Assembly (NCBI RefSeq): GCF_025716945.1
Contig: NZ_JAOVZT010000004.1
Location: 95,865-157,782 of the forward strand
Origin: Geodermatophilus sp. YIM 151500
GTDB taxonomy: Bacteria; Actinomycetota; Actinomycetes; Mycobacteriales; Geodermatophilaceae
Direction of reading: 5' to 3'
Length of the DNA: 61,918 nucleotides
How positions within the stretch are numbered: the first letter of the stretch is position 1; each line of letters opens with the position of its first letter. Shown one piece after another: positions 11,186-18,517 of this stretch. A program made the position numbers and the translations under genes. The notes below the pieces were generated by a model. That model was not told where the DNA came from. It made no database searches and saw only the letters and a list, made by a program, of their open reading frames with translations.

Positions 11186-11330
11186 CGGACCACCCCGGAG
11201 GTGCTGCCGGTCCCCACCCCGGCCGGGCGGCGGGAGCGGGGGGAGCGGGTCACGCTCTGGATATCGGCAGGCCGGGCCGCGGCTCGACCCGTGCGGGCCG
11301 TGTTACCCACCCGTGACCGCGGCGGCGTGG

Positions 11331-12416
11331 TCAGTCGACCAGCTCGGCCAGCCGGTCGCGCAGCGCCCGCTGCACGCGGTCGGCGTGCACGTTCATGTTG
11401 CGCACCGACGTCGACAGGTCGGCCGACAGCTGCGTCTTGGTCGAGCCGCCCCACGTGGTCAGGTACCAGGTGGCCCAGCCGAGGACGTTGGGCTGGCCGG
11501 CCCGCTGGTCGCGCCGGGCGGTCGGATCGGGCGCGCACGCCGCGGTCAGGGCGTGCGAGAGCAGCGTCTGCTCCGCCTCGCCCATGATCTCGTCGGGCGC
11601 CTCCGACGCGTCGGGCAGCAGGATCTCGGCGGCGTCCGGTCCGCCGTCGAGCGACTGCAGGTTGCGCAGCCCGTTGAGCGTCGCGACCGTCTGCGAGTTG
11701 CGGCGCAGCGTCTCCACGCTCTGCCCCATGAACGCGGCCAGTTCCTTCTCCGAGGGACGGCGCTGGTGCTCGGCGGTGAAGGCGGCGATCGCCTTCTGCT
11801 GCTTGTGCTCGGTGTCGGCGGCGGTGCGGCCGTGCGCGTTGCGGCCCAGGTCGTGCACCCACTTGGACAGCTGGGTGGCCAGGAACGCGCCGAACGGCAC
11901 GCCCTTGCCCTCGTCGTACTGGGCGACCGCCTTGAGGATCCACTCGTACACCTGCTGCCCCAGGTCGTCGGGGTCGGGCAGGTGCAGCCGGATCGTGCTC
12001 ATGTTCCGCTGCAGCCGCTTGAGGCTGACCGGGCCGTAGTGCCGGCACAGGTCGTCGAGGAAGGCCGGGGGCAGGTCGCGCGGCGCGCGCCGCCGGACGC
12101 CGGTCTCGGCCCGCAGGCCCACCGTGCCGATCCCGTGCCGGGTGCACCACGCCCGCACCCAGTCGGCCAGCACCGCTGCCGAGCCGGGCGAGCCGTCGAC
12201 CCGGTACAGGCCCTCGCCGGCGTCGTAGGTCACCGTCACGCCGAGCGGCAGGTCCTCCCGGAAGCGGACCAGGGAGAGCTCCCGGTCGACGCGGAAGTGC
12301 ACCCGGTCGCGGGGCGTGATGGGCGCCAGCCGCCACCCGTCGGCCTCGGGGATGCCACCGAAGACCAGCGGCGGGCGGCCGGCGGGGGACGTCAGGACGG
12401 GAGCGCTGTCGGACAC
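11331..12416 (-). CDS. Divergent sigma-70-like protein with N-terminal extension
   Basis: 361 residues. A novel ~125-residue N-terminal part precedes sequence that aligns by eye with sigma-70 regions: sigma-2-like at ~150-192 (DDLGQQVYEWILKAVAQYDE then GKGVPFGAFLATQLSKWVHD), sigma-3-like at ~205-245 (AFTAEHQRRPSEKELAAFMG then QSVETLRR), and a sigma-4-like helix-turn-helix at ~325-356 (STKTQLSADLSTSVRN then VHADRVQRALRDRL). The GTG at 12416 is chosen over an upstream ATG (12476) because CCAGGAG sits just before it. It is unlike FliA, which is encoded at 17361. A role in transcription of flagellar or linked genes is inferred from position only. Confidence 0.6.
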   Translation of the reverse strand: MSDSAPVLTSPAGRPPLVFGGIPEADGWRLAPITPRDRVHFRVDRELSLVRFREDLPLGVTVTYDAGEGLYRVDGSPGSAAVLADWVRAWCTRHGIGTVGLRAETGVRRRAPRDLPPAFLDDLCRHYGPVSLKRLQRNMSTIRLHLPDPDDLGQQVYEWILKAVAQYDEGKGVPFGAFLATQLSKWVHDLGRNAHGRTAADTEHKQQKAIAAFTAEHQRRPSEKELAAFMGQSVETLRRNSQTVATLNGLRNLQSLDGGPDAAEILLPDASEAPDEIMGEAEQTLLSHALTAACAPDPTARRDQRAGQPNVLGWATWYLTTWGGSTKTQLSADLSTSVRNMNVHADRVQRALRDRLAELVD

Positions 12417-12506
12417 CGGGACTCCTGGGGCACTACGGGGAAGAGGAAGGCCGGACGAGCCGGCGGCCGGAGCCACCGGGAGGGGCGTCCCCGTGCGGCG
12501 CCCACC

Positions 12507-12582
12507 GCCGAGGGCGCCCCACCGGCGGGGCCGGCGCCCCCGGGCGGGGCGGCCCCGGGGGGCGCCCTCGGCCGAGGGCGCC
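12507..12582 (-). promoter_or_regulatory. Competing inverted-repeat arms in the leader of the sigma-like gene
   Basis: GCCGAGGGCGCCCC (12507-12520) is fully complementary to 12559-12572; the latter also forms, with 12571-12582, a perfect 22-bp palindrome with half-site GGCGCCCTCGG (12561-12582). The middle arm can thus pair with either neighbour, an arrangement reminiscent of attenuators. It could also simply terminate transcription from the 12667-13221 gene. Confidence 0.45.
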
Positions 12583-12666
12583 GCACGGGCGGGGCCGACG
12601 GGCGGCCACGGGACGGGACGGCACCGCCGCCCGGCCCTCGCGGACCGGACGGCGGGAGCCGACCTC

Positions 12667-13221
12667 TCAGGCGGGGATGCGCTCGCCGGGGCCGGCGGCC
12701 CGCGGCAGCGGCACCCGGGACGCCGGAACCGCCGACGCCGCGACCGCGGACGACGGGACCGTCGACGCCGGGACCGGGGACGCCGCGACCACCGGCGTGG
12801 TCGGGACCGCGTCGAGCGCGTCCAGGGCGCTCGACCCCCCGGCCGCGCGCTCGATCAGCGTCGCGGCGGCGGCACGCTCGGCGGCACCGGGCTCGGCCGT
12901 GTACACCGGCATGAAGTCGTACAGCGTCGTGAACAGCTCGCTGACGAAGGCGTAGGCCGCCTGCGCCTGCGGCGAGAACTTGGCGACGCCGGCCCGCGGC
13001 CCCAGGTCGACGCCGACGGTGACGCGGACGACGCGGTCGTCCTTGCTCAGGCCGGTGACCGTGACGCCGACGCCATCGTGCCCGGCGGCCAGCGCCGCGA
13101 GCGCGGCCAGGCACCGGCGGGTCGACCCGCGGCGCGGCCGCAGCTGGACGTGCACGACCACGGACCCGGTCTCGCCGCCCCGCTCGGCTGCCGCCCGTGC
13201 GGTGTGTGCGTTGCGTTGCAT
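12667..13221 (-). CDS. Hypothetical protein, 184 aa, cassette gene 1
   Basis: 184 residues. The N-terminal ~75 residues (SVVVHVQLRPRR then CLAALAALAAGHDGVGVTVTG then DRVVRVTVGVDLG) look like a beta-alpha-beta-beta unit of ACT or ferredoxin-like type. A helical stretch follows (QAQAAYAFVSELFTTLYDFMP), and then a Pro/Ala/Val/Ser linker of ~50 residues. The ATG at 13221 follows AGGGGGCGAT. No signal peptide; family unknown. It is the first gene of the cassette downstream of csrA on the same strand, behind a 200-base leader. Confidence 0.6.
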   Translation of the reverse strand: MQRNAHTARAAAERGGETGSVVVHVQLRPRRGSTRRCLAALAALAAGHDGVGVTVTGLSKDDRVVRVTVGVDLGPRAGVAKFSPQAQAAYAFVSELFTTLYDFMPVYTAEPGAAERAAAATLIERAAGGSSALDALDAVPTTPVVAASPVPASTVPSSAVAASAVPASRVPLPRAAGPGERIPA

Positions 13222-13421
13222 GGTGATCGCCCCCTGTGACGTGCTTGGGGGGAAATCTGCCGTACGACCGGCGCTGGCGAGCCACAAGACTCGCCGTCGC
13301 CTACGCAGTTGTCACCGATGAGCTTCGGCAGGTCTTGCCCGTGTCGGCGGAGGTGGAGACCCAGGACGCGGACGCGCGGGCGACTTCTGCCAGATCGCCC
13401 GGCGCCGACGATGGGGACCTG
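13222..13421 (-). promoter_or_regulatory. Structured 200-base gap between csrA and the sigma-like cassette
   Basis: A strong hairpin at 13270-13301 has arms GGCGCTGGCGAG and CTCGCCGTCGCC, 10 of 12 positions paired, around an 8-base loop. No sigma-28 site is present on this strand. The segment may be a terminator for the flgN-csrA operon, a leader for the 184-residue gene, or both. No known riboswitch consensus could be fitted. Confidence 0.45.
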
Positions 13422-13781
13422 TCAGTTCCGAGGCCGCTCCGGCGCGGTGCCCTCGGCCGGCTGCCCGGTCCCGCCACCGGCACCGAGCGCCGCGTCGTCC
13501 CCGGTCACCGCGCCGCCGCCCCCGGCGTCGGCCTGCACGGCAGGAGCGGCGGCCGCGGCGGGGGCGAAGGCGGCCAGCGCGCCGAGGCTGTCGGCGGTCA
13601 CCTGGGCGGCGAGCAGGTTGGCCTCGGCGATCTGGCGGTAGACCTCCTCGCGGTGGATGGCGACCTCGCGGGGCGCCTTGAAGCCGAGCCGGACGGTGCC
13701 GCCGCGCACCTCGACGACGTGGACCTCGATGTCGTCACCGATGCGGATCGTCTCGCCGACGCTGCGGGTGAGTGTGAGCAC
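13422..13781 (-). CDS. csrA: Carbon storage regulator CsrA with long C-terminal extension
   Basis: 119 residues from GTG 13781 behind GGAGGGG. Residues 1-60 (VLTLTRSVGETIRIGDDIEV then HVVEVRGGTVRLGFKAPREV then AIHREEVYRQIAEAN) are a complete CsrA, a dimeric RNA-binding protein that represses translation by covering GGA motifs near ribosome sites. Typical CsrA is 60-75 residues; here ~55 Ala/Gly-rich residues follow. In Bacillus, FliW binds CsrA and relieves repression of flagellin; fliW is immediately upstream here, and a candidate target hairpin lies in the fliC leader (18461-18482). Confidence 0.92.
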   Translation of the reverse strand: MLTLTRSVGETIRIGDDIEVHVVEVRGGTVRLGFKAPREVAIHREEVYRQIAEANLLAAQVTADSLGALAAFAPAAAAAPAVQADAGGGGAVTGDDAALGAGGGTGQPAEGTAPERPRN

Positions 13782-13876
13782 GTGTACCCCTCCGTGGGTG
13801 TGGGTGGCCGTCCGTGGCGGTGCCCGTCGGGCGGGCGGGATCGAGGGTGTCCGCGTCGCGCGGGGACCCTCCGACG

Positions 13877-14317
13877 TTATCGGCGGAGCGGGTGCCGGAT
13901 CGCATGGCTGCTGTCGGCCAGCACCACCTGCCGCGCCCGCCCCGTCGCCGGGTTGAGCACCAGCGGCGCGCGCAGGTTGGCGGTGGCCGACCGCACGTCG
14001 CCGTCCGGCACCGTGACCAGGCACAGCAGCCGGGCGTCGGCCCGGTCGGCCAGCCCCAGCTCGGCGCACACGGCGGCCGGCAGCGCCGGGGCGTACCCCG
14101 GCACGTACGGCGCCGGCGGGACGACCAGGAAGCGCGGTCCTTCGGCCGCCACCGACTGCAGCCAGTACAGCAGCCCGCCGGTGTCGGCCGGCACGAGCAC
14201 GTAGTCCCGGTGCCCCGGGAAGCCAGGGACCGGATCGGCGAGGGTCACCGGCTGCAGCGGCAGCGGCTCGCGCACCCGCGGGGGTGCGGGCAGGGTCGCG
14301 GCCGGGGACGGCGTCAT
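13877..14317 (-). CDS. fliW: Flagellar assembly factor FliW
   Basis: 146 residues, the usual FliW size. Conserved features: PVPGFPGHRDYVLVP near the N-terminus and CLVTVPDGDVRSATANLRAPLVLNPATGRARQVVLAD near the C-terminus, where the NLRAP(L/I)V(L/I)N motif is diagnostic. FliW binds flagellin and CsrA alternately, coupling flagellin supply to translation. The ATG at 14317 is used. It lies between flgL (64 bases upstream) and csrA (95 bases downstream) in one operon. Confidence 0.92.
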   Translation of the reverse strand: MTPSPAATLPAPPRVREPLPLQPVTLADPVPGFPGHRDYVLVPADTGGLLYWLQSVAAEGPRFLVVPPAPYVPGYAPALPAAVCAELGLADRADARLLCLVTVPDGDVRSATANLRAPLVLNPATGRARQVVLADSSHAIRHPLRR

Positions 14318-14381
14318 GCGGGCAGCCTCCAGGGCCGGGTGGAGCGGGAGCGGGCGGGTCGCGCAGCGCGAGGGCGGGGCA

Positions 14382-15263
14382 TCAGCGGAGGAAGTCGAGC
14401 AGGGTGGGCTGCAGCGCCTTGGCGGTGGCGGCGAGCGCGGCCTCGTAGCCCACCTGCTGCATCTGCAGCCGCATGACCGTCTCCGGCAGGTCGATGTTCT
14501 CGACCTCGGCGAGCTGCGAGCCGAGGGTGAGCGCGCGGTCGCTGTTGACCTGCGCGGCCCGCTCCAGGCGGGAGGCGCGGGCGCCGACGTCGGCAAGGGC
14601 CGACGACATGCCCTTCATCACCTCGTCCAGGGCGGCGAGGTCGGCCTCGAGCCCGGCCGGGTCGCCGGTCAGGTCGGCGACGATGTCGCCGACCACGGTG
14701 AAGAGGTCGGCCGGCGCCGAGCCGAACGCCGTCAGGCCGTCGACGTCGACCGCGAGCACCTCGTCGTCGGAGATCCGCCGGAGCACGTCCCCGCCCGCCT
14801 CGCCGGTCCAGGTGCCCGCGTCGGTGTAGGCCCGGTCGCCGGAGGTGATGCCGCCGAAGATCGGGCGCCCCTGCAGACGCGTGTTGGCCAGCGCGACGAG
14901 CCCCTCCCGCAGCGAGGCGACCTCGGTGGCGAGGGCCTCCTGGCTGGCCGCGGAGGTGGCGCCGGTGTTCAGGCCCTGCACGGTGAGGTCGCGGACGCGA
15001 CGCGTGGTGTCGAGCATGGTCTGGAGGACGGTGTCGGTCCGCTCGAGCCAGCTCGACGCGTCGGTGATGTTGCGGTCGAACTGCGCGACGGCGGCCTGGT
15101 CCGACCGCGTCTGCATCGCGCGGTTGGCGGCGGTCGGCGAGTCCGACGGCGCGCTGACGAGCCGGCCGGAGGAGAGCTGCTCCTGCAGGCGGCCGACGGC
15201 GTCGAGGTTGCGGTTGAGGCCCTGCAGGCTGGTGAGCGCGACGGCGCGCTGGGTGATCCGCAT
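14382..15263 (-). CDS. flgL: Flagellar hook-associated protein 3
   Basis: 293 residues. The N-terminus MRITQRAVALTSLQGLNRNL then LQEQLSSGRLVSAPSDSPTA is the flagellin-like D0/D1 helix of FlgL, and the C-terminus (VMRLQMQQVGYEAALAATAKALQPTLLDFL) is the partner helix. FlgL joins FlgK to the flagellin filament outside the cell after export by the type III apparatus. The ATG at 15263 follows GAGGTAG; only 5 bases separate it from the flgK stop. Confidence 0.95.
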   Translation of the reverse strand: MRITQRAVALTSLQGLNRNLDAVGRLQEQLSSGRLVSAPSDSPTAANRAMQTRSDQAAVAQFDRNITDASSWLERTDTVLQTMLDTTRRVRDLTVQGLNTGATSAASQEALATEVASLREGLVALANTRLQGRPIFGGITSGDRAYTDAGTWTGEAGGDVLRRISDDEVLAVDVDGLTAFGSAPADLFTVVGDIVADLTGDPAGLEADLAALDEVMKGMSSALADVGARASRLERAAQVNSDRALTLGSQLAEVENIDLPETVMRLQMQQVGYEAALAATAKALQPTLLDFLR

Positions 15264-15268
15264 CTACC

Positions 15269-16681
15269 TCAGCGCCCCACGATCCCGGTGCGGTTGATCA
15301 GCACGTCGAGGGTCTCGTCGATGGCGGTGACCAGGCGGCCCGCCGCCGCGTAGGCGTGCTGGAAGGCGAGCATGTTGGTCATCTCCTCGTCGAGGTTCAC
15401 GCCGGCGACCGACTCGCGGGCCGCGTCGACCTGGGTGGTGATCACCGACTGGATGCCCAGGTCGCGGGTCGCCACCGACGCCTGGACCCCCAGCTGCACG
15501 ATCATGGAGCGGTAGGTCTCGTCGGCGCTGCCGGCGGCCAGCCGCAGCTGGGCGATCGCGTCGGCGTTGCCGTTGTCCAGCGCCGGCACGCCCGCCGTCG
15601 GGGCGACGCCCGACGCGGCGAGCTTCCGCGGGTCGGTGACCAGGACGGTGATGGACGACGCGGTGACCGGGCCGGACGTCGAGCCGAGCAGTGCGCCGCC
15701 CACCAGGCCGTCGAGGTCGAAGCCGTCGTCGTGCGCGCCGTTCAGCGTCGCGGCCAGGCCGGCGGCCAGGTCGTCGAGCTGCGTGCGGTAGCCCGGGAGG
15801 ATCGTGGTCAGCGCGGTCAGCCGGCCCTCCGCCGTCCCCCCCGTGCGGACGGCGTGACCGCCGGCAGCCGTGACCACCCGCGGCTTGTCCGACGCGGTGA
15901 TCGCGTCGGGACTCGTCGGGCCGGCGACGGCGAGGGCCGTCGCGGTGCTGCCGGCGACCAGGGTGATGCCGCCGACCAGGACGTCGAGGACGCCGTCCTC
16001 CCCCGGCCGCACGGTGGCCCCGACCTGCTCGGCGAGCTTCATCACCAGCACGTCTCGCTTGTCGGCCAGGTCGTTGGACGGCCGGCCGCTCTGGGTGGCC
16101 CGCTGGATGGCCTGGTTGAGCTCGGCCACCGACCTCGCCGCGGCGTTGACGTCGTCGACGAGCACCTGCAGGTTCTCGTGCGCCTGGTCCCACTGGGCGC
16201 CGAGGGACGACGCGCTGAACCGGAGGCCGCCGGCCAGGGTCTCCAGCCGCTCCAGCACCTGCTCGCGGGCGCCGAGCTCCTGCGGGGTGTTCGCCAGGTC
16301 GCTGAAGCCGGCCCACATCTCCGACAGCAGGCTCTGGATGCCGGTGTCCCCCGGCTCGCGGAAGGCCTGCTCGACCAGCTCGTACGCCTCCGCCTCGGCG
16401 GTGAGCCGGGCGCTGTTGGCGTGCTCGGTGTGCCCGCGGCCCTCGAGGAAGGCGTCGCGGATGCGGACGACCTGGTCGGCCCGGACCCCGGCGCCGATGC
16501 CGTCGCTGACCGAGTAGAACGCCGGCACGGGGCTGCCGCCCATGGCCTGGAGGTCGGCGCGCTGGCGGGAGTAGCCCTCGGTGTTGACGTTGGCGATGTT
16601 CTGCCCGGTGACGTCGAGCCCGCGGCGCTGCGCCCACAGCGCGGTGGTGGCCGCGTTGAGGCCGGAGAAGGTGCTGCCCAC
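15269..16681 (-). CDS. flgK: Flagellar hook-associated protein 1
   Basis: 470 residues from GTG 16681 (VGSTFSGLNAATTALWAQRR). The N-terminus contains the rod/hook motif GLDVTGQNIANVNTEGYSRQ and the C-terminus the matching VNLDEEMTNMLAFQHAYAAAGR block, which together form the D0 coiled coil. FlgK is the first hook-filament junction protein. The gene starts 2 bases after the flgN stop, so it is translated just downstream of its probable chaperone. Confidence 0.95.
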   Translation of the reverse strand: MGSTFSGLNAATTALWAQRRGLDVTGQNIANVNTEGYSRQRADLQAMGGSPVPAFYSVSDGIGAGVRADQVVRIRDAFLEGRGHTEHANSARLTAEAEAYELVEQAFREPGDTGIQSLLSEMWAGFSDLANTPQELGAREQVLERLETLAGGLRFSASSLGAQWDQAHENLQVLVDDVNAAARSVAELNQAIQRATQSGRPSNDLADKRDVLVMKLAEQVGATVRPGEDGVLDVLVGGITLVAGSTATALAVAGPTSPDAITASDKPRVVTAAGGHAVRTGGTAEGRLTALTTILPGYRTQLDDLAAGLAATLNGAHDDGFDLDGLVGGALLGSTSGPVTASSITVLVTDPRKLAASGVAPTAGVPALDNGNADAIAQLRLAAGSADETYRSMIVQLGVQASVATRDLGIQSVITTQVDAARESVAGVNLDEEMTNMLAFQHAYAAAGRLVTAIDETLDVLINRTGIVGR

Positions 16682-16683
16682 GA

Positions 16684-17178
16684 CTACAGGGCCCCGTCCA
16701 GGGTGACGGCGCGGTGGGCGCGGTCGTCGGTGCGGCCGGTGGCCCCGTAGGTGCCCGCCGACGGGGCGCGCACCGAGTTGAGGGCGTCGCCGATGGCGGC
16801 CAGGCCGCCCTCGATCAGGTCGCGGTTGGTCTCGGAGAGGCCGCGCAGACCGGTCACCAGGACGAGCAGCGCCTCGTGGTGCTTGGCGTACAGGTCGTTC
16901 CACGGCGCGGGCGCGGCCTCGGCGAGCTGGCGCAGCGACGGGTTGTGCCCCAGGCCGAGGCGGCCGGCGATCGCCTCGGTGGCCGCGGCCCGCTCGACCT
17001 CGAGGGTGCGCAGCTGGTCGAGGACGACCTCGATCTCGTGGGCGATGCGCGGCAGCCAGCGGGTCTTGCCGGTCAGGATCAGGTACTGCTTCTCCTCGGC
17101 CTTGAACAGCAGCAGGTCGAGCAGCTCCTGCTCCCGCCACAGCAACGTCGACAGGTGCTGGTAGTCCACGTCCCCCAC
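16684..17178 (-). CDS. flgN: FlgN family flagellar export chaperone
   Basis: 164 residues from GTG 17178, chosen because GGAGAGG lies just upstream; a longer frame to 17298 has no ribosome site and would run through the promoter. The core LSTLLWREQELLDLLLFKAE then EKQYLILTGKTRWLPRIAHE is typical of the FlgN family, soluble helical chaperones for FlgK and FlgL. The order flgN-flgK-flgL is conserved in many bacteria. Confidence 0.88.
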   Translation of the reverse strand: MGDVDYQHLSTLLWREQELLDLLLFKAEEKQYLILTGKTRWLPRIAHEIEVVLDQLRTLEVERAAATEAIAGRLGLGHNPSLRQLAEAAPAPWNDLYAKHHEALLVLVTGLRGLSETNRDLIEGGLAAIGDALNSVRAPSAGTYGATGRTDDRAHRAVTLDGAL

Positions 17179-17246
17179 CGCCTCTCCGTCGTCCTCGGGG
17201 CCTGCCCGGTCCGGCCGTGGGCCGCGCTCCCGGTGTCTCGCAGCTG

Positions 17247-17275
17247 CCATCGGCACCGGCCGAGCGGCACTCAAG
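17247..17275 (-). promoter_or_regulatory. Sigma-28-type promoter for flgN-flgK-flgL-fliW-csrA
   Basis: On the minus strand CTTGAG (17275-17270), 15 bases, then GCCGATGG (17254-17247). Transcription would begin near 17240, leaving a ~60-base leader before flgN, close to the leader lengths of fliC, flbD and flhA. Match to the CTAAA-N15-GCCGATAA class is good in the -10 element. Confidence 0.65.
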
Positions 17276-17360
17276 CCGAAACCGGGCGGCCTGCGCACGA
17301 TCGGGGGACACCCGCCGTCCGGGGGTGCGGTTCGGCCCGCGGTCAGCCGAGAAGGACGGC

Positions 17361-18368
17361 GTGACAGCAGCCCGCCACCTGGGGACCGAGCCCCCCGCCC
17401 GGCCCGCGACCGGCCGCGAGCGCCCGGCCCGTGACCGGACTCCCTCCGGCCGGCCGGCCGCCGCCGGCACCCGCTCCCAGCGGGAGGTCGACGCGCTGGT
17501 GACCGAGCACCTGCCGCTGGCCGCGTTCGCGGTCAACGCCGTGGCGTCGCGGATCGCGCTGCCCGCGCACGTGAGCCGCGACGACCTGGTCTCCTGCGCG
17601 CACGTGGCGCTGGTCGAGGTGGCGCGCCGCTTCGACCCCGACGCGGGCGCCTCCTTCGCCACCTACGCCCTCGCCCGGCTGCAGGGCGCGGTGCTCGACG
17701 AGCTGCGCTCCGGCGACTGGGCGAGCCGGTCGGTGCGCGCGGCGGCACGCCGGACCGACGCGGCGGCCGACGCCCTGGCGATGAGGCTGGGCCGCCCGCC
17801 GACGCGTGAGGAGCTGGCCGAGAGCCTCGGCATGGACCGCGGTGAGCTCGACGCCCTGCAGGTCGACGTGCACCGGGCGGTCATGGTCAGCATCGACGCC
17901 GAGACCGGTCCGGACGGCGGCTCGCTCGACCTGCCCGACGGCGGGGAGACACCGGAGCGGGCGGTGCTGCGCGGCGAGCGCGCCCGCTACCTGCACGACG
18001 CGATCCGGAAGCTGCCCGACCGGCTCGACGAGGTCGTCGAGCGCAACTTCTTCGGCGGGGAGTCGCTGACCGACATCGCCGAGGACCTCGGGGTGACGCT
18101 GTCGCGGGTCTCGCAGATGCGCGCCCGGGCGCTGACCCTGCTGCACGCCGCGATGAGCGAGGTGTGGGTGGGCAAGGCGGTGCCGGCCGACGGCGGGGTG
18201 CGCGCGCGCAACCAGCAGAAGGCCTACGTCGACCGGGTCGCCGGCCGGACGGCGGCACCCGCCCGCCGGCCGACCGCTCCCTCCCCCGGCGCCTACGCCG
18301 GCGTCCGGCCGCCCGCGCGATCGGGCTGGATCACGCCGGGCCGCGGGCCGGCCTCGCGGCCGGCCTGA
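17361..18368 (+). CDS. fliA: RNA polymerase sigma factor FliA (sigma-28)
   Basis: 335 residues from GTG 17361 behind GAAGGAC. After a disordered N-terminus (~1-45), sigma-2 is seen at ~50-120 (LPLAAFAVNAVASRIALPAHVSRDDLVSCAHVALVEVARR then FDPDAGASFATYALARLQGA), sigma-3 at ~150-185 (LGRPPTREELAESLGMDRGE) and sigma-4 at ~215-265 (LPDRLDEVVERNFFGGESLT then DIAEDLGVTLSRVSQMRARA). It directs core polymerase to late flagellar promoters. A ~75-residue basic, Pro-rich tail beyond sigma-4 is unusual. Divergent from flgN. Confidence 0.92.
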   Translation: MTAARHLGTEPPARPATGRERPARDRTPSGRPAAAGTRSQREVDALVTEHLPLAAFAVNAVASRIALPAHVSRDDLVSCAHVALVEVARRFDPDAGASFATYALARLQGAVLDELRSGDWASRSVRAAARRTDAAADALAMRLGRPPTREELAESLGMDRGELDALQVDVHRAVMVSIDAETGPDGGSLDLPDGGETPERAVLRGERARYLHDAIRKLPDRLDEVVERNFFGGESLTDIAEDLGVTLSRVSQMRARALTLLHAAMSEVWVGKAVPADGGVRARNQQKAYVDRVAGRTAAPARRPTAPSPGAYAGVRPPARSGWITPGRGPASRPA

Positions 18369-18376
18369 GCGGTTCC

Positions 18377-18396
18377 CTTCGCCCGACCGGGCGAAG
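18377..18396 (+). terminator. Hairpin after fliA
   Basis: CTTCGCCC and GGGCGAAG pair perfectly (8 bp) around GACC, 8 bases after the fliA stop. It separates fliA from the fliC promoter. Confidence 0.6.
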
Positions 18397-18418
18397 CGGC
18401 GAAAAGTTCGCGGTTCGC

Positions 18419-18447
18419 CTCAAGACCCGGTGACTACTCGCCGTATT
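18419..18447 (+). promoter_or_regulatory. Sigma-28-type promoter of fliC
   Basis: CTCAAG (18419-18424), 15 bases, GCCGTATT (18440-18447). The predicted start near 18454 gives a ~64-base leader containing the CsrA-type hairpin. The -35 hexamer is identical to that of the flbD promoter. Confidence 0.75.
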
Positions 18448-18460
18448 TGCATGTGCACGG

Positions 18461-18482
18461 CCCGCAGCACGGATGCAGCGGG
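18461..18482 (+). promoter_or_regulatory. Candidate CsrA-binding hairpin in the fliC leader
   Basis: CCCGC (18461-18465) pairs with GCGGG (18478-18482); after an A-A mismatch GCA pairs with TGC, exposing the tetraloop CGGA. GGA in a hairpin loop flanked by CA and TG resembles the CsrA consensus (RUACARGGAUGU). A second GGA-rich site is the ribosome site AAGGAGGA at 18506-18513. Confidence 0.65.
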
Positions 18483-18517
18483 ATCAACAAGGAAGACCCC
18501 AGTCCAAGGAGGAAACA

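Noticed and set aside
13222-13421. Possible c-di-GMP-I (GEMM) riboswitch on the minus strand, suggested by GGCAAG..ACC..GGTGAC
   Set aside because: The required GACGCAAAGCC segment and closing GGC/GCC pairing are absent; the strongest helix lies outside the motif.
17270-17298. Plus-strand CTCAAG upstream of fliA as a sigma-28 promoter
   Set aside because: Fifteen bases downstream there is no GCCGAT-type -10. The same bases read as the flgN promoter on the other strand, where the -10 is present.
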